A DNA stretch of 64,000 nt, taken from Streptomyces caniferus. Its GTDB lineage: Bacteria > Actinomycetota > Actinomycetes > Streptomycetales > Streptomycetaceae. The position numbers were made by a program, and so were the translations under genes. Positions 54,666 to 63,875 of the stretch are shown here, piece by piece; the stretch's first letter is position 1; each line of letters starts with the position of its first letter. Where the stretch lies: positions 2,985,501 to 3,049,500 of the forward strand of contig NZ_BLIN01000005.1 in the NCBI RefSeq assembly GCF_009811555.1. Reading direction: 5' to 3'. Under the pieces are notes generated by a model. The model worked only from the letters and a program-made list of their open reading frames with translations, searched no databases and was not told the origin of the DNA.

Positions 54666-57600
54666 GTGCGAGGCCGGGGCGTATGGAGCGTCGGAAATAT
54701 CGGTAGGGGCGGCAGGGGGAACGGCGCGGGCGCCCGCGCGCGGGTGGCCGGGACCACCGCGCTGGCCGCCGCGGTCATCGGAGGCCTGATCGGCGGGGTA
54801 CCCAGCGCCCAGGCGGCGCCCGCGGACCGCGCCGTCGGCGCCCCCGACCGGCCGGACCGCCCGGCCGACGCCGGGCGGACGCCCTCGGTCTGGCCGCGCC
54901 CGCAGTCGATGCGGGAGCTCGGCGCCGCCGTACCGCTGGGCCGCGAGGCGGTCCTGGTGGCCGCACCGGACACCGACCCCTACGCGCTGGACGTGCTGCG
55001 CGGCCTGCTGCGGGACGCCGGGGTGCACACCGTCCGCGAACCGTCGCCCGGCGACCGGCTGCCCGCGGCCGGGCCGGTGATCCGGGTCGGTGGCGAGCAG
55101 GCCGCGGACGCCCTGCGGGCGCTGCGGGCCCCTGGCCGCGGGGACCTGCCCGCCGGCGGCTACCGCCTGGCCGTGGGCCAGGTCGCGGGCCGGGACACCG
55201 TCGCCCTGGACGGCGTCGGCCCCGACGGCCTCTTCCACGCCGCGCAGACGCTGCGGCAACTGGTCACCGACGGCTCTGCAGAGGCAGCATCGCGCAGCGA
55301 TTCCAGCCGTGGCGGGCGACGGGCGGGAAGGCAGCTCGCCTCGGTGGCCGTGCGCGACTGGCCCGGCACGGCGGTGCGCGGCACCACCGAGGGGTTCTTC
55401 GGGCAGCCCTGGAGCCAGGCGCAGCGGCTCGCCCAGCTGGACTTCATGGGGCGCACCAAGCAGAACCACTACCTGTACGCGCCGGGCGACGATCCGTACC
55501 GCCAGGCACAATGGCGCGACCCCTACCCGGCCGACCGGCGCGCCGGTTTCCGGGCGCTGGCGGAGCGCGCCCGCGCCAACCACGTCACGCTCGGCTGGGC
55601 CCTCGCCCCCGGGCAGGCGATGTGCCTGTCCTCCGAGGAGGACATGCGGGCACTGCGGCGCAAGGTGGACGCGATGTGGGCGCTGGGCGTGCGCTCCTTC
55701 CAGCTGCAGTTCCAGGACGTCAGCTACAGCGAATGGCACTGCGACGCCGACGCGGACACCTTCGGCACCGGCCCCCGGGCCGCCGCCGAGGCCCAGGCCC
55801 GGGTCGCCAACGCGCTCGCCGCGCACCTGGCACAGCGCCACCCGCGGTCCGCGGCGCTCTCGCTGATGCCGACGGAGTACTACCAGGACGGCGCGACGAC
55901 GTACCGCCGGGCGCTCGCCGACGCGCTCGGCGACCGGGTCGAGGTGGCCTGGACCGGGGTGGGCGTGGTCCCGCGGACCATCACCGGCGGCGAGCTGTCC
56001 GCCGCCCGCCAGGCGTTCGACCACTCCCTGGTCACCATGGACAACTACCCGGTCAACGACTACGCCCAGGACCGGATCTTCCTCGGGCCCTACCGGGGCC
56101 GGGAGCCGGCCGTCGCCACCGGCTCCAAGGCACTGCTCGCCAACGCCATGGCGCAGCCGCTCGCCTCGCGCATCCCGCTGTTCACGGCCGCCGACTACGC
56201 GTGGAACCCGCGCGACTACCGCCCTGAGGAGTCCTGGGACGCGGCCGTCGACGATCTGGCGGGCGGCGACGCCCGGGGCCGTGCCGCGCTGCACGCGCTG
56301 GCCGGCAACGCCTCCTCCTCGCTGCTGAACCGGACCGAGTCGGGGTACCTGCAGCCCCTGATCGACCGCTTCTGGAAGGCCCGTGAGGTGGCGGTCAACC
56401 ACGGCCGGCCCGGCCGGGACCCGGACCTCGCCAAGGCGGCCAAGGCCCTGCGGGCCGCGTTCCACACCATGAGCACCGCGCCCCGGGACCTGCGCTCGGA
56501 CCTGGCCGCGGAGATCCGTCCGTGGGCCGAGCAGCTGGCCCGCTACGGCAGCGCCGGCGAGCAGGCCGTCGACACGCTCATGGCACAGGCCCACGACGAC
56601 GGGGACGCCGCCTGGTCGGCCCAGCGCACCGTGCAGCGGCTGCGCAAGAAGTGCCGGCAGAGCCCGGTGACGGTCGGCAAGGGGGTGCTGGCCCCGTTCC
56701 TGGACCGGGCGATGACCGAGGCCGACGCCTGGACCGGCGCCCGCCACGAGGCCCCCCGGCCCGACGACGGCGCCGATCCGACGTCCCTGACCGTCCCCTT
56801 CGAGCGGACCCGGCCGCTGGCCGCGGTGACCGCGCTGACCGATCCGGGCCCGTCCGCGAGCGCCGTCTCCGTGGAAGCGCACGTCCCGGGCGAGGGCTGG
56901 CGTCGCCTCGACCGGCTCTCCCCGACCGGCTGGACCGAGTCGAGGACGCCCCGGCTGCGTGCCGACGCGGTACGGCTGACCTGGGCGAAGGGTGTGGACG
57001 CCCCGACCGTGCGCGCGTTCACCCCCTGGTTCGACGACACCCCGGCCGCCGGGCTCGAACTGTCCCGCAAGGAGTCGGACGCGCAGACCGGCGACAGCGC
57101 CGCGGTGGACGCCCTGATCTACTCCCGCCGCCCCGGCGACGTCCGCGGCAAGCTGTCGGTCAAGGCACCCAAGGGCTTCCGGGTGCACGCCCCCGACAAG
57201 GTCGTCGCACCACGGGGCGGCACGGCCACGGTCCGCATCAGGGTCGACGTCCCCGAGGGCGCGCCGTCCGGGACGTACGAGATCCCGGTGGAGTTCGGCG
57301 GCGCGGAGCAGACGCTGACGGTGCGCACCTACCCGCGCACCGACGGCAAGGACCTGGCGCGCGGCACCGTCGCCACCTCCTCCGGCGACGAGACCGCCGG
57401 CTTCCCGGCCTCGGCGGCCACCGACGGGAACCCCGGTACCCGCTGGTCCTCCCCCGCCGAGGACGGCGCCTGGCTGCAGTTCGCGCTGGCCCATCCGACC
57501 CGCCTCGGCCGGCTCGTCCTGAACTGGCAGGACGCCTACGCCGCCCGCTACCGCATCCAGGTCTCGCCGGACGGCCGCAGCTGGCGCACGGCGGCCACGG

Positions 57601-57896
57601 TCCGGGACGGCAAGGGCGGCCGCGAATCCGTGCGGATGGACGCCGAGGGCGCCCGGTTCGTCCGCATCCAGGGCGACAAGCGCGCCACCCGCTTCGGCTA
57701 CTCGCTGTGGTCGGTGGAGGCGTACGCGGTCGCGGACGAGGGATCGGCGGGCCCGGACACCGGAAAGCCGGGCACGGACCAGGGGCCGGCGGGCAACGAC
57801 CGCGGATCAGCGGGCAAGGGCCAGGGGCCTGCGGGCAGGGACCGCGGGCCGGCCGGCCGCGAGGACCGTGGATCGGCGGGCAAGGGGAACGGCTGA
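54666..57896 (+). CDS. Secreted GH84-like beta-N-acetylglucosaminidase with CBM32
   Basis: 1076 residues from GTG 54666, with GAGGAG upstream. A long signal peptide ends near APADRA (about residue 50). The hexosaminidase N-terminal domain (PSVWPRPQSM onward), then a GH84-type barrel from about 230 (GTTEGFFGQPWSQAQRLAQL), a helical domain, an F5/8-type CBM32 (FPASAATDGNPGTRWSSP, FARYRI-like YAARYRIQVSPDGRSW) and a C-terminal repetitive GSAGK/GPAG tail follow. The catalytic pair position reads QFQDVSY (Q350, D351). Residues about 203-220 hold an odd insert (SAEAASRSDSSRGG). Confidence 0.88.
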   Translation: MRGRGVWSVGNIGRGGRGNGAGARARVAGTTALAAAVIGGLIGGVPSAQAAPADRAVGAPDRPDRPADAGRTPSVWPRPQSMRELGAAVPLGREAVLVAAPDTDPYALDVLRGLLRDAGVHTVREPSPGDRLPAAGPVIRVGGEQAADALRALRAPGRGDLPAGGYRLAVGQVAGRDTVALDGVGPDGLFHAAQTLRQLVTDGSAEAASRSDSSRGGRRAGRQLASVAVRDWPGTAVRGTTEGFFGQPWSQAQRLAQLDFMGRTKQNHYLYAPGDDPYRQAQWRDPYPADRRAGFRALAERARANHVTLGWALAPGQAMCLSSEEDMRALRRKVDAMWALGVRSFQLQFQDVSYSEWHCDADADTFGTGPRAAAEAQARVANALAAHLAQRHPRSAALSLMPTEYYQDGATTYRRALADALGDRVEVAWTGVGVVPRTITGGELSAARQAFDHSLVTMDNYPVNDYAQDRIFLGPYRGREPAVATGSKALLANAMAQPLASRIPLFTAADYAWNPRDYRPEESWDAAVDDLAGGDARGRAALHALAGNASSSLLNRTESGYLQPLIDRFWKAREVAVNHGRPGRDPDLAKAAKALRAAFHTMSTAPRDLRSDLAAEIRPWAEQLARYGSAGEQAVDTLMAQAHDDGDAAWSAQRTVQRLRKKCRQSPVTVGKGVLAPFLDRAMTEADAWTGARHEAPRPDDGADPTSLTVPFERTRPLAAVTALTDPGPSASAVSVEAHVPGEGWRRLDRLSPTGWTESRTPRLRADAVRLTWAKGVDAPTVRAFTPWFDDTPAAGLELSRKESDAQTGDSAAVDALIYSRRPGDVRGKLSVKAPKGFRVHAPDKVVAPRGGTATVRIRVDVPEGAPSGTYEIPVEFGGAEQTLTVRTYPRTDGKDLARGTVATSSGDETAGFPASAATDGNPGTRWSSPAEDGAWLQFALAHPTRLGRLVLNWQDAYAARYRIQVSPDGRSWRTAATVRDGKGGRESVRMDAEGARFVRIQGDKRATRFGYSLWSVEAYAVADEGSAGPDTGKPGTDQGPAGNDRGSAGKGQGPAGRDRGPAGREDRGSAGKGNG

Positions 57897-58183
57897 GCGG
57901 TACGGCGTCCGCGGCGACCGCCCTGGTGCGCCGTCTCCGGACCGGAGGACGTGCGGGTGCCACGAAGAGCCGTACGGCTCGGCGAACGCCGTGCACCGCG
58001 GCGGGGCCCGGCCCCTGGTGCCGACGCGGGCGAGCCCTGCCGCTGGGGTGTGAGGCTGCCGTCGTGGGCGCCGCGGGACCCTCGTCGCCGCGGCGGTCGG
58101 CCACGGGGGCGAGGGTCCGGCGGCGTCCGCCCCGGCCGGAGCGAGAGGTGCGGTACCACCGCCGGAGACGCAGAAACCCGGAT

Positions 58184-58720
58184 CTAAGCCGATACGGCGT
58201 CGATCCGGGCCAGGGCGTCGTCCGCGCCGTACGGCTGCAAGTAGGGCAGCCAGCGCGGGTCACGATGGCCAGTGCCGATGATCCGCCACGCCAGTCCCGA
58301 CGGCGGAGCGGGCTGATGCCGCAGCCGCCAGCCGATCTCGGCGACATGGCGGTCGGCCTTGACGTGATTGCAGCGCCGGCACGCGGCGACGACGTTCTCC
58401 CAGGTGTGCTGACCTCCGCGGCTGCGCGGGATGACGTGGTCGACGCTGGTTGCGACGCCACCGCAGTACATACAGCGCCCGCCGTCACGGGCGAACAGCG
58501 CCCGGCGGGTCAGTGGCACGGGGCCGCGAAAGGGCACCCGCACGAACCGCTTCAAGCGGACCACGCTCGGAGCAGGTATGACATGGGTCGCACTGTGCAT
58601 CAGGGCGCCGGACTCCTCGAGGCTCACAGCCTTCTCATTGAGGACGAGGATGAGCGCGCGGCGGAGCGGTACGACGCCGAGCGGCTCGTACGACGCGTTG
58701 AGGACCAGGACATGCGGCAC
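58184..58720 (-). CDS. HNH endonuclease family protein
   Basis: 178 residues from the GTG at 58720, with AAGGAGG upstream. The HNH module has CMYCGG and CRRCNHVKADR zinc knuckles and the DHVIPRSRGGQHTWENVV core (H, N, H present). The N-terminal part VLVLNASYEPLGVVPLRRAL is the conserved leader of the widespread actinobacterial HNH family. These are predicted to nick DNA, but cellular roles are unknown. It is divergent from the MscS gene. Confidence 0.9.
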   Translation of the reverse strand: MPHVLVLNASYEPLGVVPLRRALILVLNEKAVSLEESGALMHSATHVIPAPSVVRLKRFVRVPFRGPVPLTRRALFARDGGRCMYCGGVATSVDHVIPRSRGGQHTWENVVAACRRCNHVKADRHVAEIGWRLRHQPAPPSGLAWRIIGTGHRDPRWLPYLQPYGADDALARIDAVSA

Positions 58721-59011
58721 GGGTGCCTCCTTGTACGCCGGCGGCGCGTGGCTCGCGCCGGGACGATCTCCCCACAGTGTCCCCCGGTGCCTGGTGGGAG
58801 CGCCACCATGACCGAGTAACGGGTCGGAGGTGTTTTCCACCACACACCGGTACGACCATTCCGCAACCGGGCGCATTCCGGCCTGCGCACAACTATCCGA
58901 CTCGAACAAGGGCGCGGACCGCTCCTGTTGCCCCGTTAGTGTGGTTGGTCTGCCCGGTTCACGGTGTCCCACCGGGGCCCGGGTCTGCTGTCCCACACGG
59001 AAGGTTCGACT

Positions 59012-60103
59012 GTGTTCTGGTCCGCTTCGCCGGCCGCTGCCGCGCACCTCAGCGCCGCCACGCCCGGCTCATCCGGCCCGACGTCGCTCGACGACGCCAC
59101 GGACAAGGCCACCAACGCCGCCGGCTGGGTGCAGGAGAACTGGGGGACGTGGCTCACGTCCGGCCTGCAGATCTTGCTGATCATCGTGATCGCGGTGGTA
59201 CTGCGGCATGTGATCCGCCGCACCATCACCAAGCTCATCGAGCGGATGAACCGCACGGTGGCCGCCGCCCAGGGCACCGCGCTGGGCGGGCTGCTCGTCA
59301 ACGCCGAGAGACGCAGACAGCGCTCCGAGGCCATCGGCTCGGTGCTGCGCAGCGTCGCCTCCTTCGTGATCATGGGCACCGCCGCCCTGACCGTGCTCTC
59401 CGTACTGAAGATCAACCTGGCGCCGCTGCTGGCCAGTGCCGGTGTGGCCGGTGTCGCCATCGGTTTCGGCGCCCGCAACCTCGTCACCGACTTCCTCTCC
59501 GGCGTCTTCATGATCCTGGAGGACCAGTACGGCGTCGGCGACGAGATCGACGCGGGGGTGGCCACCGGTACGGTCATCGAGGTCGGCCTGCGCGTCACCA
59601 AGCTGCGCGGCCCCAACGGCGCGATCTGGTACATCCGCAACGGCGAGGTCAAGCGGATCGGCAACCTCAGCCAGGGCTGGTCCACCGCCGCCGTCGATGT
59701 GGTGATCGCCGCCGACCAGGACCTGGAGCGCGCCCGCGGGACCATCACCGCCGCCGGCGAGGAGATGTCCAAGGCCGAGCCCTGGAACGAGCAGCTGTGG
59801 GAGGGCGTGGAGGTCCTCGGCCTGAGCGAGGTCCACCTGGACACGGTCACCATCAGCGTCTCGGCCAAGACCATGCCCGGCAAGGCCCCCGGCGTCGAGC
59901 GCGAACTGCGCTGGCGCATCAAGCGCGCCCTGGACGCCGCCGGCGTCCACCTCGCCCCGCGCCCGGCCCCCGAGGAAGAGGAGGAGGAGGAAGCCGCCGA
60001 CCCCACCGCCGGTGTCGCCGCCCCCTCCGCCCTCAACAACCCCCTGTCCCCCCAGTCCCTGGCGACCTCCCCGATCGCGTCGCCGTCCAAGATGGGGAAG
60101 TAG
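59012..60103 (+). CDS. MscS-family mechanosensitive channel
   Basis: 363 residues from GTG 59012 with GAAGG upstream. Three membrane spans are seen (LQILLIIVIAVVL, VLRSVASFVIMGTAALTVL, and pore helix LLASAGVAGVAIGFGARNLVTDFLSG). The beta domain (EDQYGVGDEIDAG and IWYIRNGEVKRIGNLSQGW) and mixed C-terminal domain follow. Residues about 318-325 are a run of glutamates, and the final 35 are Pro/Ser-rich. It releases solutes on osmotic down-shock. A strong hairpin ends the unit. Confidence 0.92.
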   Translation: MFWSASPAAAAHLSAATPGSSGPTSLDDATDKATNAAGWVQENWGTWLTSGLQILLIIVIAVVLRHVIRRTITKLIERMNRTVAAAQGTALGGLLVNAERRRQRSEAIGSVLRSVASFVIMGTAALTVLSVLKINLAPLLASAGVAGVAIGFGARNLVTDFLSGVFMILEDQYGVGDEIDAGVATGTVIEVGLRVTKLRGPNGAIWYIRNGEVKRIGNLSQGWSTAAVDVVIAADQDLERARGTITAAGEEMSKAEPWNEQLWEGVEVLGLSEVHLDTVTISVSAKTMPGKAPGVERELRWRIKRALDAAGVHLAPRPAPEEEEEEEAADPTAGVAAPSALNNPLSPQSLATSPIASPSKMGK

Positions 60104-60132
60104 ACCGGACGTCCGGGCCCGACGGGCCTTCG

Positions 60133-60177
60133 ACCAGGGCGTGGGCCCGCACGACGCGTGCGGGCCCACGCCCTGGT
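60133..60177. terminator. Bidirectional terminator MscS / lectin gene
   Basis: Nineteen-base perfect arms (60133-60151 and 60159-60177) around a seven-base loop. The arm ends directly at the stop codon of the converging lectin gene. Confidence 0.9.
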
Positions 60178-61236
60178 TCAGTTGTTGCAGGTGGTGAAGT
60201 CCGGGCTGGTCTGCGCCAGGTAGATGCTGGAGCGGCCCTGGTCATCGCTCCGCAGCGGAACGGTGACCGTGTCGTTCGCCTTCCACGGGAAGCCGTTCGC
60301 GTCGAAGGTCCACGCACCGGTCACCTTCGTCGCCAGCTCCGACAGCGCCACCCAGCCGTACTGACGCGACGGCACGGTGATGACCAGGCTGTTGCCGAGA
60401 TCCGTACGCAGGTCGTAGGTGACCTGGCCGGAGAGGGTGAGGCTGACGCTGGTCTGGACAGGGCTCGCGGCTCCCGTGCCGAGCGTCGAGGTGAAGGACA
60501 CGCCGAGCTGGCTCGACCAGCCGGTGGAGGTGCTCAGCGAGAACGTCCACGGCACCGGCGCCTCGGTGCCGTTGTACCAGACGGGAGAGATGCACTGCTT
60601 GGGCAGCGGCGCGGCCGGAGCCTGCGACCCCTTCGTCCACGAGCAGGTGGTGGCGTCCTTCTGGCAGCGCTGCGACGCATGGGTCACCGCGGCCTTGAGC
60701 ACGGCGCCGGTCGCCGACGAGGGGATCTTCCACTGCTGTGCCCTGCTGCCGTTGCAGCCGTAGCTCTGGGTCCACGCGTCGTCGTACTGGGCGGCCAGGA
60801 CGACGTCGATGCACTTGTCGTCGCCGGCATTACGGATCATGAAGGTGTCGCTGGTGCCGCTCACGGGCTGGAAGTACCAGCGCAGGCCGGACGATCCGGA
60901 ACAGGACCGCTGCTTGAGCGGGTAGCCGGCTTCGATGCACTTGCCCGTGGCGTCGTTGACGAGGGTGAACGTTCCGTCGGCCTGGGCGGCGGCGTTCCAC
61001 TTCTGGTGGTACCCGGGCGCGGAGTTGGTGACGATGAAGACACCGTCCCCGGTGTTGCCGTTCTGCACGTCAAGGTTCCGGCCATTGTTGACGGACGTGA
61101 ACGTGAGGCCGCTCAGGTCCGGTCCGTCGTCGGCCCGGGCCGTGCCGGCCTGGGCGGTCAGGCCGAGGGTGAGGGTGAGCGCTGCGATGAGGACGGCGAG
61201 CGCACTGCGTAAGCCGCTGCGTCTGGGCGGTTTCAT
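60178..61236 (-). CDS. Secreted ricin-type lectin with aerolysin-like C-terminal module
   Basis: 352 residues from the ATG at 61236, with GGGAG upstream. The signal peptide ends at AGTARA (residue 34). Residues 38-180 form a ricin B beta-trefoil with QKW, LRWYF and AQQWKI repeats and paired cysteines (KCIEAG...RSCSG; KCIDV...YGCNG). From about 215, alternating Ser/Thr strands (TFSLSTSTGWSSQLGVSFTS, TSVSLTLSGQVTYDL) then SLVITVPSRQYGWVAL and VTGAWTF resemble the ETX/MTX2-aerolysin beta-pore fold. Lectin plus pore-forming architecture is inferred from pattern only. It could be a secreted toxin or a wall-binding lectin. Confidence 0.75.
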   Translation of the reverse strand: MKPPRRSGLRSALAVLIAALTLTLGLTAQAGTARADDGPDLSGLTFTSVNNGRNLDVQNGNTGDGVFIVTNSAPGYHQKWNAAAQADGTFTLVNDATGKCIEAGYPLKQRSCSGSSGLRWYFQPVSGTSDTFMIRNAGDDKCIDVVLAAQYDDAWTQSYGCNGSRAQQWKIPSSATGAVLKAAVTHASQRCQKDATTCSWTKGSQAPAAPLPKQCISPVWYNGTEAPVPWTFSLSTSTGWSSQLGVSFTSTLGTGAASPVQTSVSLTLSGQVTYDLRTDLGNSLVITVPSRQYGWVALSELATKVTGAWTFDANGFPWKANDTVTVPLRSDDQGRSSIYLAQTSPDFTTCNN

Positions 61237-61413
61237 GCCGGTCCAACTCCCTTGTCCGATCGGTGTGTTGGTGGTGTAGTCCACCTTCCCCGGCACGCTA
61301 TCGCCCCCTATGCCCCCGCGGCGGCGCTTCGCCGCGAGTGCGCCGGGGAAACTGGGCCCGCCCCTCCCATTGACGGGGCCCGGACCCGCGCCCTACCTTC
61401 CTTTTCAGCGATT

Positions 61414-61430
61414 GGAAGGTTTCTTAACAG
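61414..61430 (+). promoter_or_regulatory. Possible ROK/sugar-operon operator
   Basis: GGAAGGTTTCTTAACAG lies 44 bases before the ROK regulator start. It resembles the GAAAGTTTCTTAAC-type sites found in front of sugar-transport and ROK genes. Weak evidence from shape only. Confidence 0.35.
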
Positions 61431-61473
61431 ATGCTCGGTGGCCGTTGCGGCCGCCGGTGGACGGGGGACGGTC

Positions 61474-62667
61474 ATGTCCGGTGGGCACAGGGCGCAGGGG
61501 ACGCCGGGGACGCCGCGGGTGTTGCGGGCCATGAACGACCGGGCCGCGCTCGATCTGCTGGTGTCGCAGGGCCCGTTGACCCGTACGCAGATCGGGGAGC
61601 TGACCGGGCTGTCGAAGCCCACCGCCTCGCAGTTGCTGGCGCGGCTGGAGGCGGCGGGGCTGGTGCGGACGACCGGGAACGTGACCGGGCGGCCGGGGCC
61701 CAGCGCGCAGTTGTACGAGATCGATCCGGCGGTGGCGCATATCGCCGCGCTGGCCGTCGATCAGCTGGGGATCACCGCCGCCGTCGCCGACATCACCGGG
61801 CAGGTGCTCGGGGAGGAACGGGTCGACACCGACGCCGTGGCCGAGGACGCGCCGAACCGGACGGCGCAACTGGTCGCGCGGGCGGTCGACGGGGCGCTGG
61901 CCAAGGCCGGGCTGGGGCGCGAGGAGCTGCACGGGGCGGTGATCGGCACACCCGGTGCGCTGGACCCGGGGACCGGGCGGCTGCGCTATGCGCCGCATCT
62001 GCCGGGCTGGCACTCGCGGGCGCTGAAGGAAGAGCTGGCCGAGGTGCTGGGCACACCGATCACCATCGAGAACGATGTGAATCTGGCGGCGGTCGCCGAG
62101 CAGCACGACGGCGCCGCACAGGACGCCGACGACTTCGTGCTGGTGTGGGCCGACGAGGGGGTCGGCGCCGCCATCGTGCTGGAGGGCCGGCTGCTGCGCG
62201 GGGCCACCGGCGGTGCGGGCGAGATCGGCTATATGCCGCTGCCCGGCGCCCCGTTGTCCCGGGGCGGCGACCGCAGCGCCGCGCAGGCGGACGCCGGGGG
62301 TGGCTTCCAGCGGCTCGTCGGTTCGCCGAGCGTGGTCGAACTGGCCCGGGAGTACGGGGACCCACAGGTCCGTACGGTCGCCGAGGCGCTGGCGCACGAC
62401 GAGGTCCGGGCCGAGGTCGCGCGGCGGCTGGCGACCGGGATCGCGGCCGTGGTCGCGGTCGTCGACCCGCGGCTGGTGGTGCTCTCCGGCGAGGTCGCAC
62501 AGGCCGGCGGGGAGGCGCTGCGTGCCCTGGTCGAGGCGGAGTTCACCGGGCTCGCGCTGCCCCGGCCCGTCCTGCGCCTGAGCGATGTCGACGGCCCTCC
62601 GATCCTCCTCGGCGCGCTGCGGACGGCGCTCGCGGAGGTGCGCGACGCGGTGTTCCGGACCGGCTGA
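61474..62667 (+). CDS. ROK-family transcriptional regulator
   Basis: 397 residues from ATG 61474 (MSGGHRAQGTP); the frame is open upstream but this start is supported by GGGGGA spacing. The winged helix-turn-helix near residues 30-75 (LTRTQIGELTGLSKPTASQLLARL) precedes a ROK sugar-kinase-like domain with GTPGALDPGTGRLRYAPHLPG and EGRLLRGATGGAGEIGYM. The zinc-finger-type CxCGxxGC of true ROK kinases is absent, as is usual in repressors. Located before a sugar-uptake cluster, it probably controls the binding-protein and permease genes. Confidence 0.9.
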   Translation: MSGGHRAQGTPGTPRVLRAMNDRAALDLLVSQGPLTRTQIGELTGLSKPTASQLLARLEAAGLVRTTGNVTGRPGPSAQLYEIDPAVAHIAALAVDQLGITAAVADITGQVLGEERVDTDAVAEDAPNRTAQLVARAVDGALAKAGLGREELHGAVIGTPGALDPGTGRLRYAPHLPGWHSRALKEELAEVLGTPITIENDVNLAAVAEQHDGAAQDADDFVLVWADEGVGAAIVLEGRLLRGATGGAGEIGYMPLPGAPLSRGGDRSAAQADAGGGFQRLVGSPSVVELAREYGDPQVRTVAEALAHDEVRAEVARRLATGIAAVVAVVDPRLVVLSGEVAQAGGEALRALVEAEFTGLALPRPVLRLSDVDGPPILLGALRTALAEVRDAVFRTG

Positions 62668-62792
62668 ACCGGCTGCATCGGCTGAAACGGGGCTATCGGC
62701 TCGGCGCCGGGCCCGGTGACGGCGCCGCGGCCCGGACAGGCGGTCGCCGTGCCCCGGTCGCCGCCGGACGCGCCCGTGCCGGAGCGGCCGAG

Positions 62793-63863
62793 CGGATCAC
62801 CACCCGCGTCACTTCGGTGTCGTCGTTCACCACCAACAATGTGGGGCAGTACTGCTCGTCGGGCATGTGGGTGGATCTCGATCCGTTCCTGAAGAAGACC
62901 GGGGTGGACAAGGAGAAGGTCTTCCCCAAGCCCCTCCTGGATTACACGAGTTATGCGGGGGAGCAGTGCGCCCTGCCGCTGCTCGCCGATTCCTACGGGC
63001 TGTACTACAACAAGGACGCGTTTCGGAAGGCCGGGATCACACGGCCCCCGCGCACCATGTCCGAGCTGCGACGCGACGCCGTCAAACTCACCCGGCGGGA
63101 CGGGAACGGCTCCTACCGGCAGGTCGGCTTCATGCCCAACTTCCGGCTCTATCAGAACAGTCCGGACCGCCTGTTCGCCCAATGGGGGCCGGAGTATTTC
63201 GACCGGAAGGGCGGCGCACGGCTCGCCGAGGAACCGGCGAGCCGGAAATTCTTCGCCACCGCACGCGCGTTGCTGGACGCCCAGGGCGGCTACGGGCCGC
63301 TGGAGAAATTCCGTACCACCTTCGGCGACGAGATGTCGTCACAGAACGCCTTTCTGACCCAGAAGCTGGCCATGCACATGGACGGTGAGTGGCGCGGGCT
63401 GATGCTCCGCCGGGCGAAGGCCCCCTTCGCCTGGGGCACGGCGCCGATGCCGGTGCCCGACGACCAGGCGGACACCTACGGCCGGGGGTACCTGACGGGG
63501 ACCGTCGCCGGCATCGCGCACAGCAGCCGGCACCAGAACGCGGCGTGGGAGCTGGTGAAGTTCCTGACCGTGGACACCGACCAAGTGGTCCGTTTCGCCA
63601 ATGCCATCCATAACGTGCCGTCGACGTATGCCGCGCTCCATTCACCCGGCCTGGACGCCGATCCGACGTTCCGCACCTTTCTCGACATCGCACGGAATCC
63701 GCGCAGTGTGGCCCTGCCGCCGTCCACCAACGGCGGACAGTACGTCACCGCGCTGCAGGACTTCGCCTATCGCGTCGAGGCCGGAAAGGTCCCCGATCTC
63801 GACGCGGGGCTGCGCGGACTGGACGCCCGGATCGACGCCGACACCCTTCAGTCCGAGAACTGA
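62793..63863 (+). pseudogene. Extracellular solute-binding protein, 5' end lost
   Basis: The frame ending at 63863 encodes QYCSSGMWVDLDPFLKKT, YAGEQCALPLLADSYGLYYN and NQNAAWELVKFLTV-like blocks, clearly the middle and C-terminal parts of a family 1 sugar-binding lipoprotein. What is missing is the first 100 or so residues: signal peptide, lipobox cysteine and N-terminal lobe. Upstream in frame is only GC-rich non-family sequence and there is no ATG; a GTG at 62817 has no ribosome site. It appears deleted at the ROK side. The downstream permease is intact as far as visible, so the operon may be compromised. Confidence 0.7.
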
Positions 63864-63875
63864 CGGAGAACCGCT

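Noticed and set aside
54288..57494. Minus-strand open frame of 1068 codons over the GH84 gene
   Set aside because: It lies opposite a secreted enzyme with clear domains and its sequence is arginine/glycine-rich noise.
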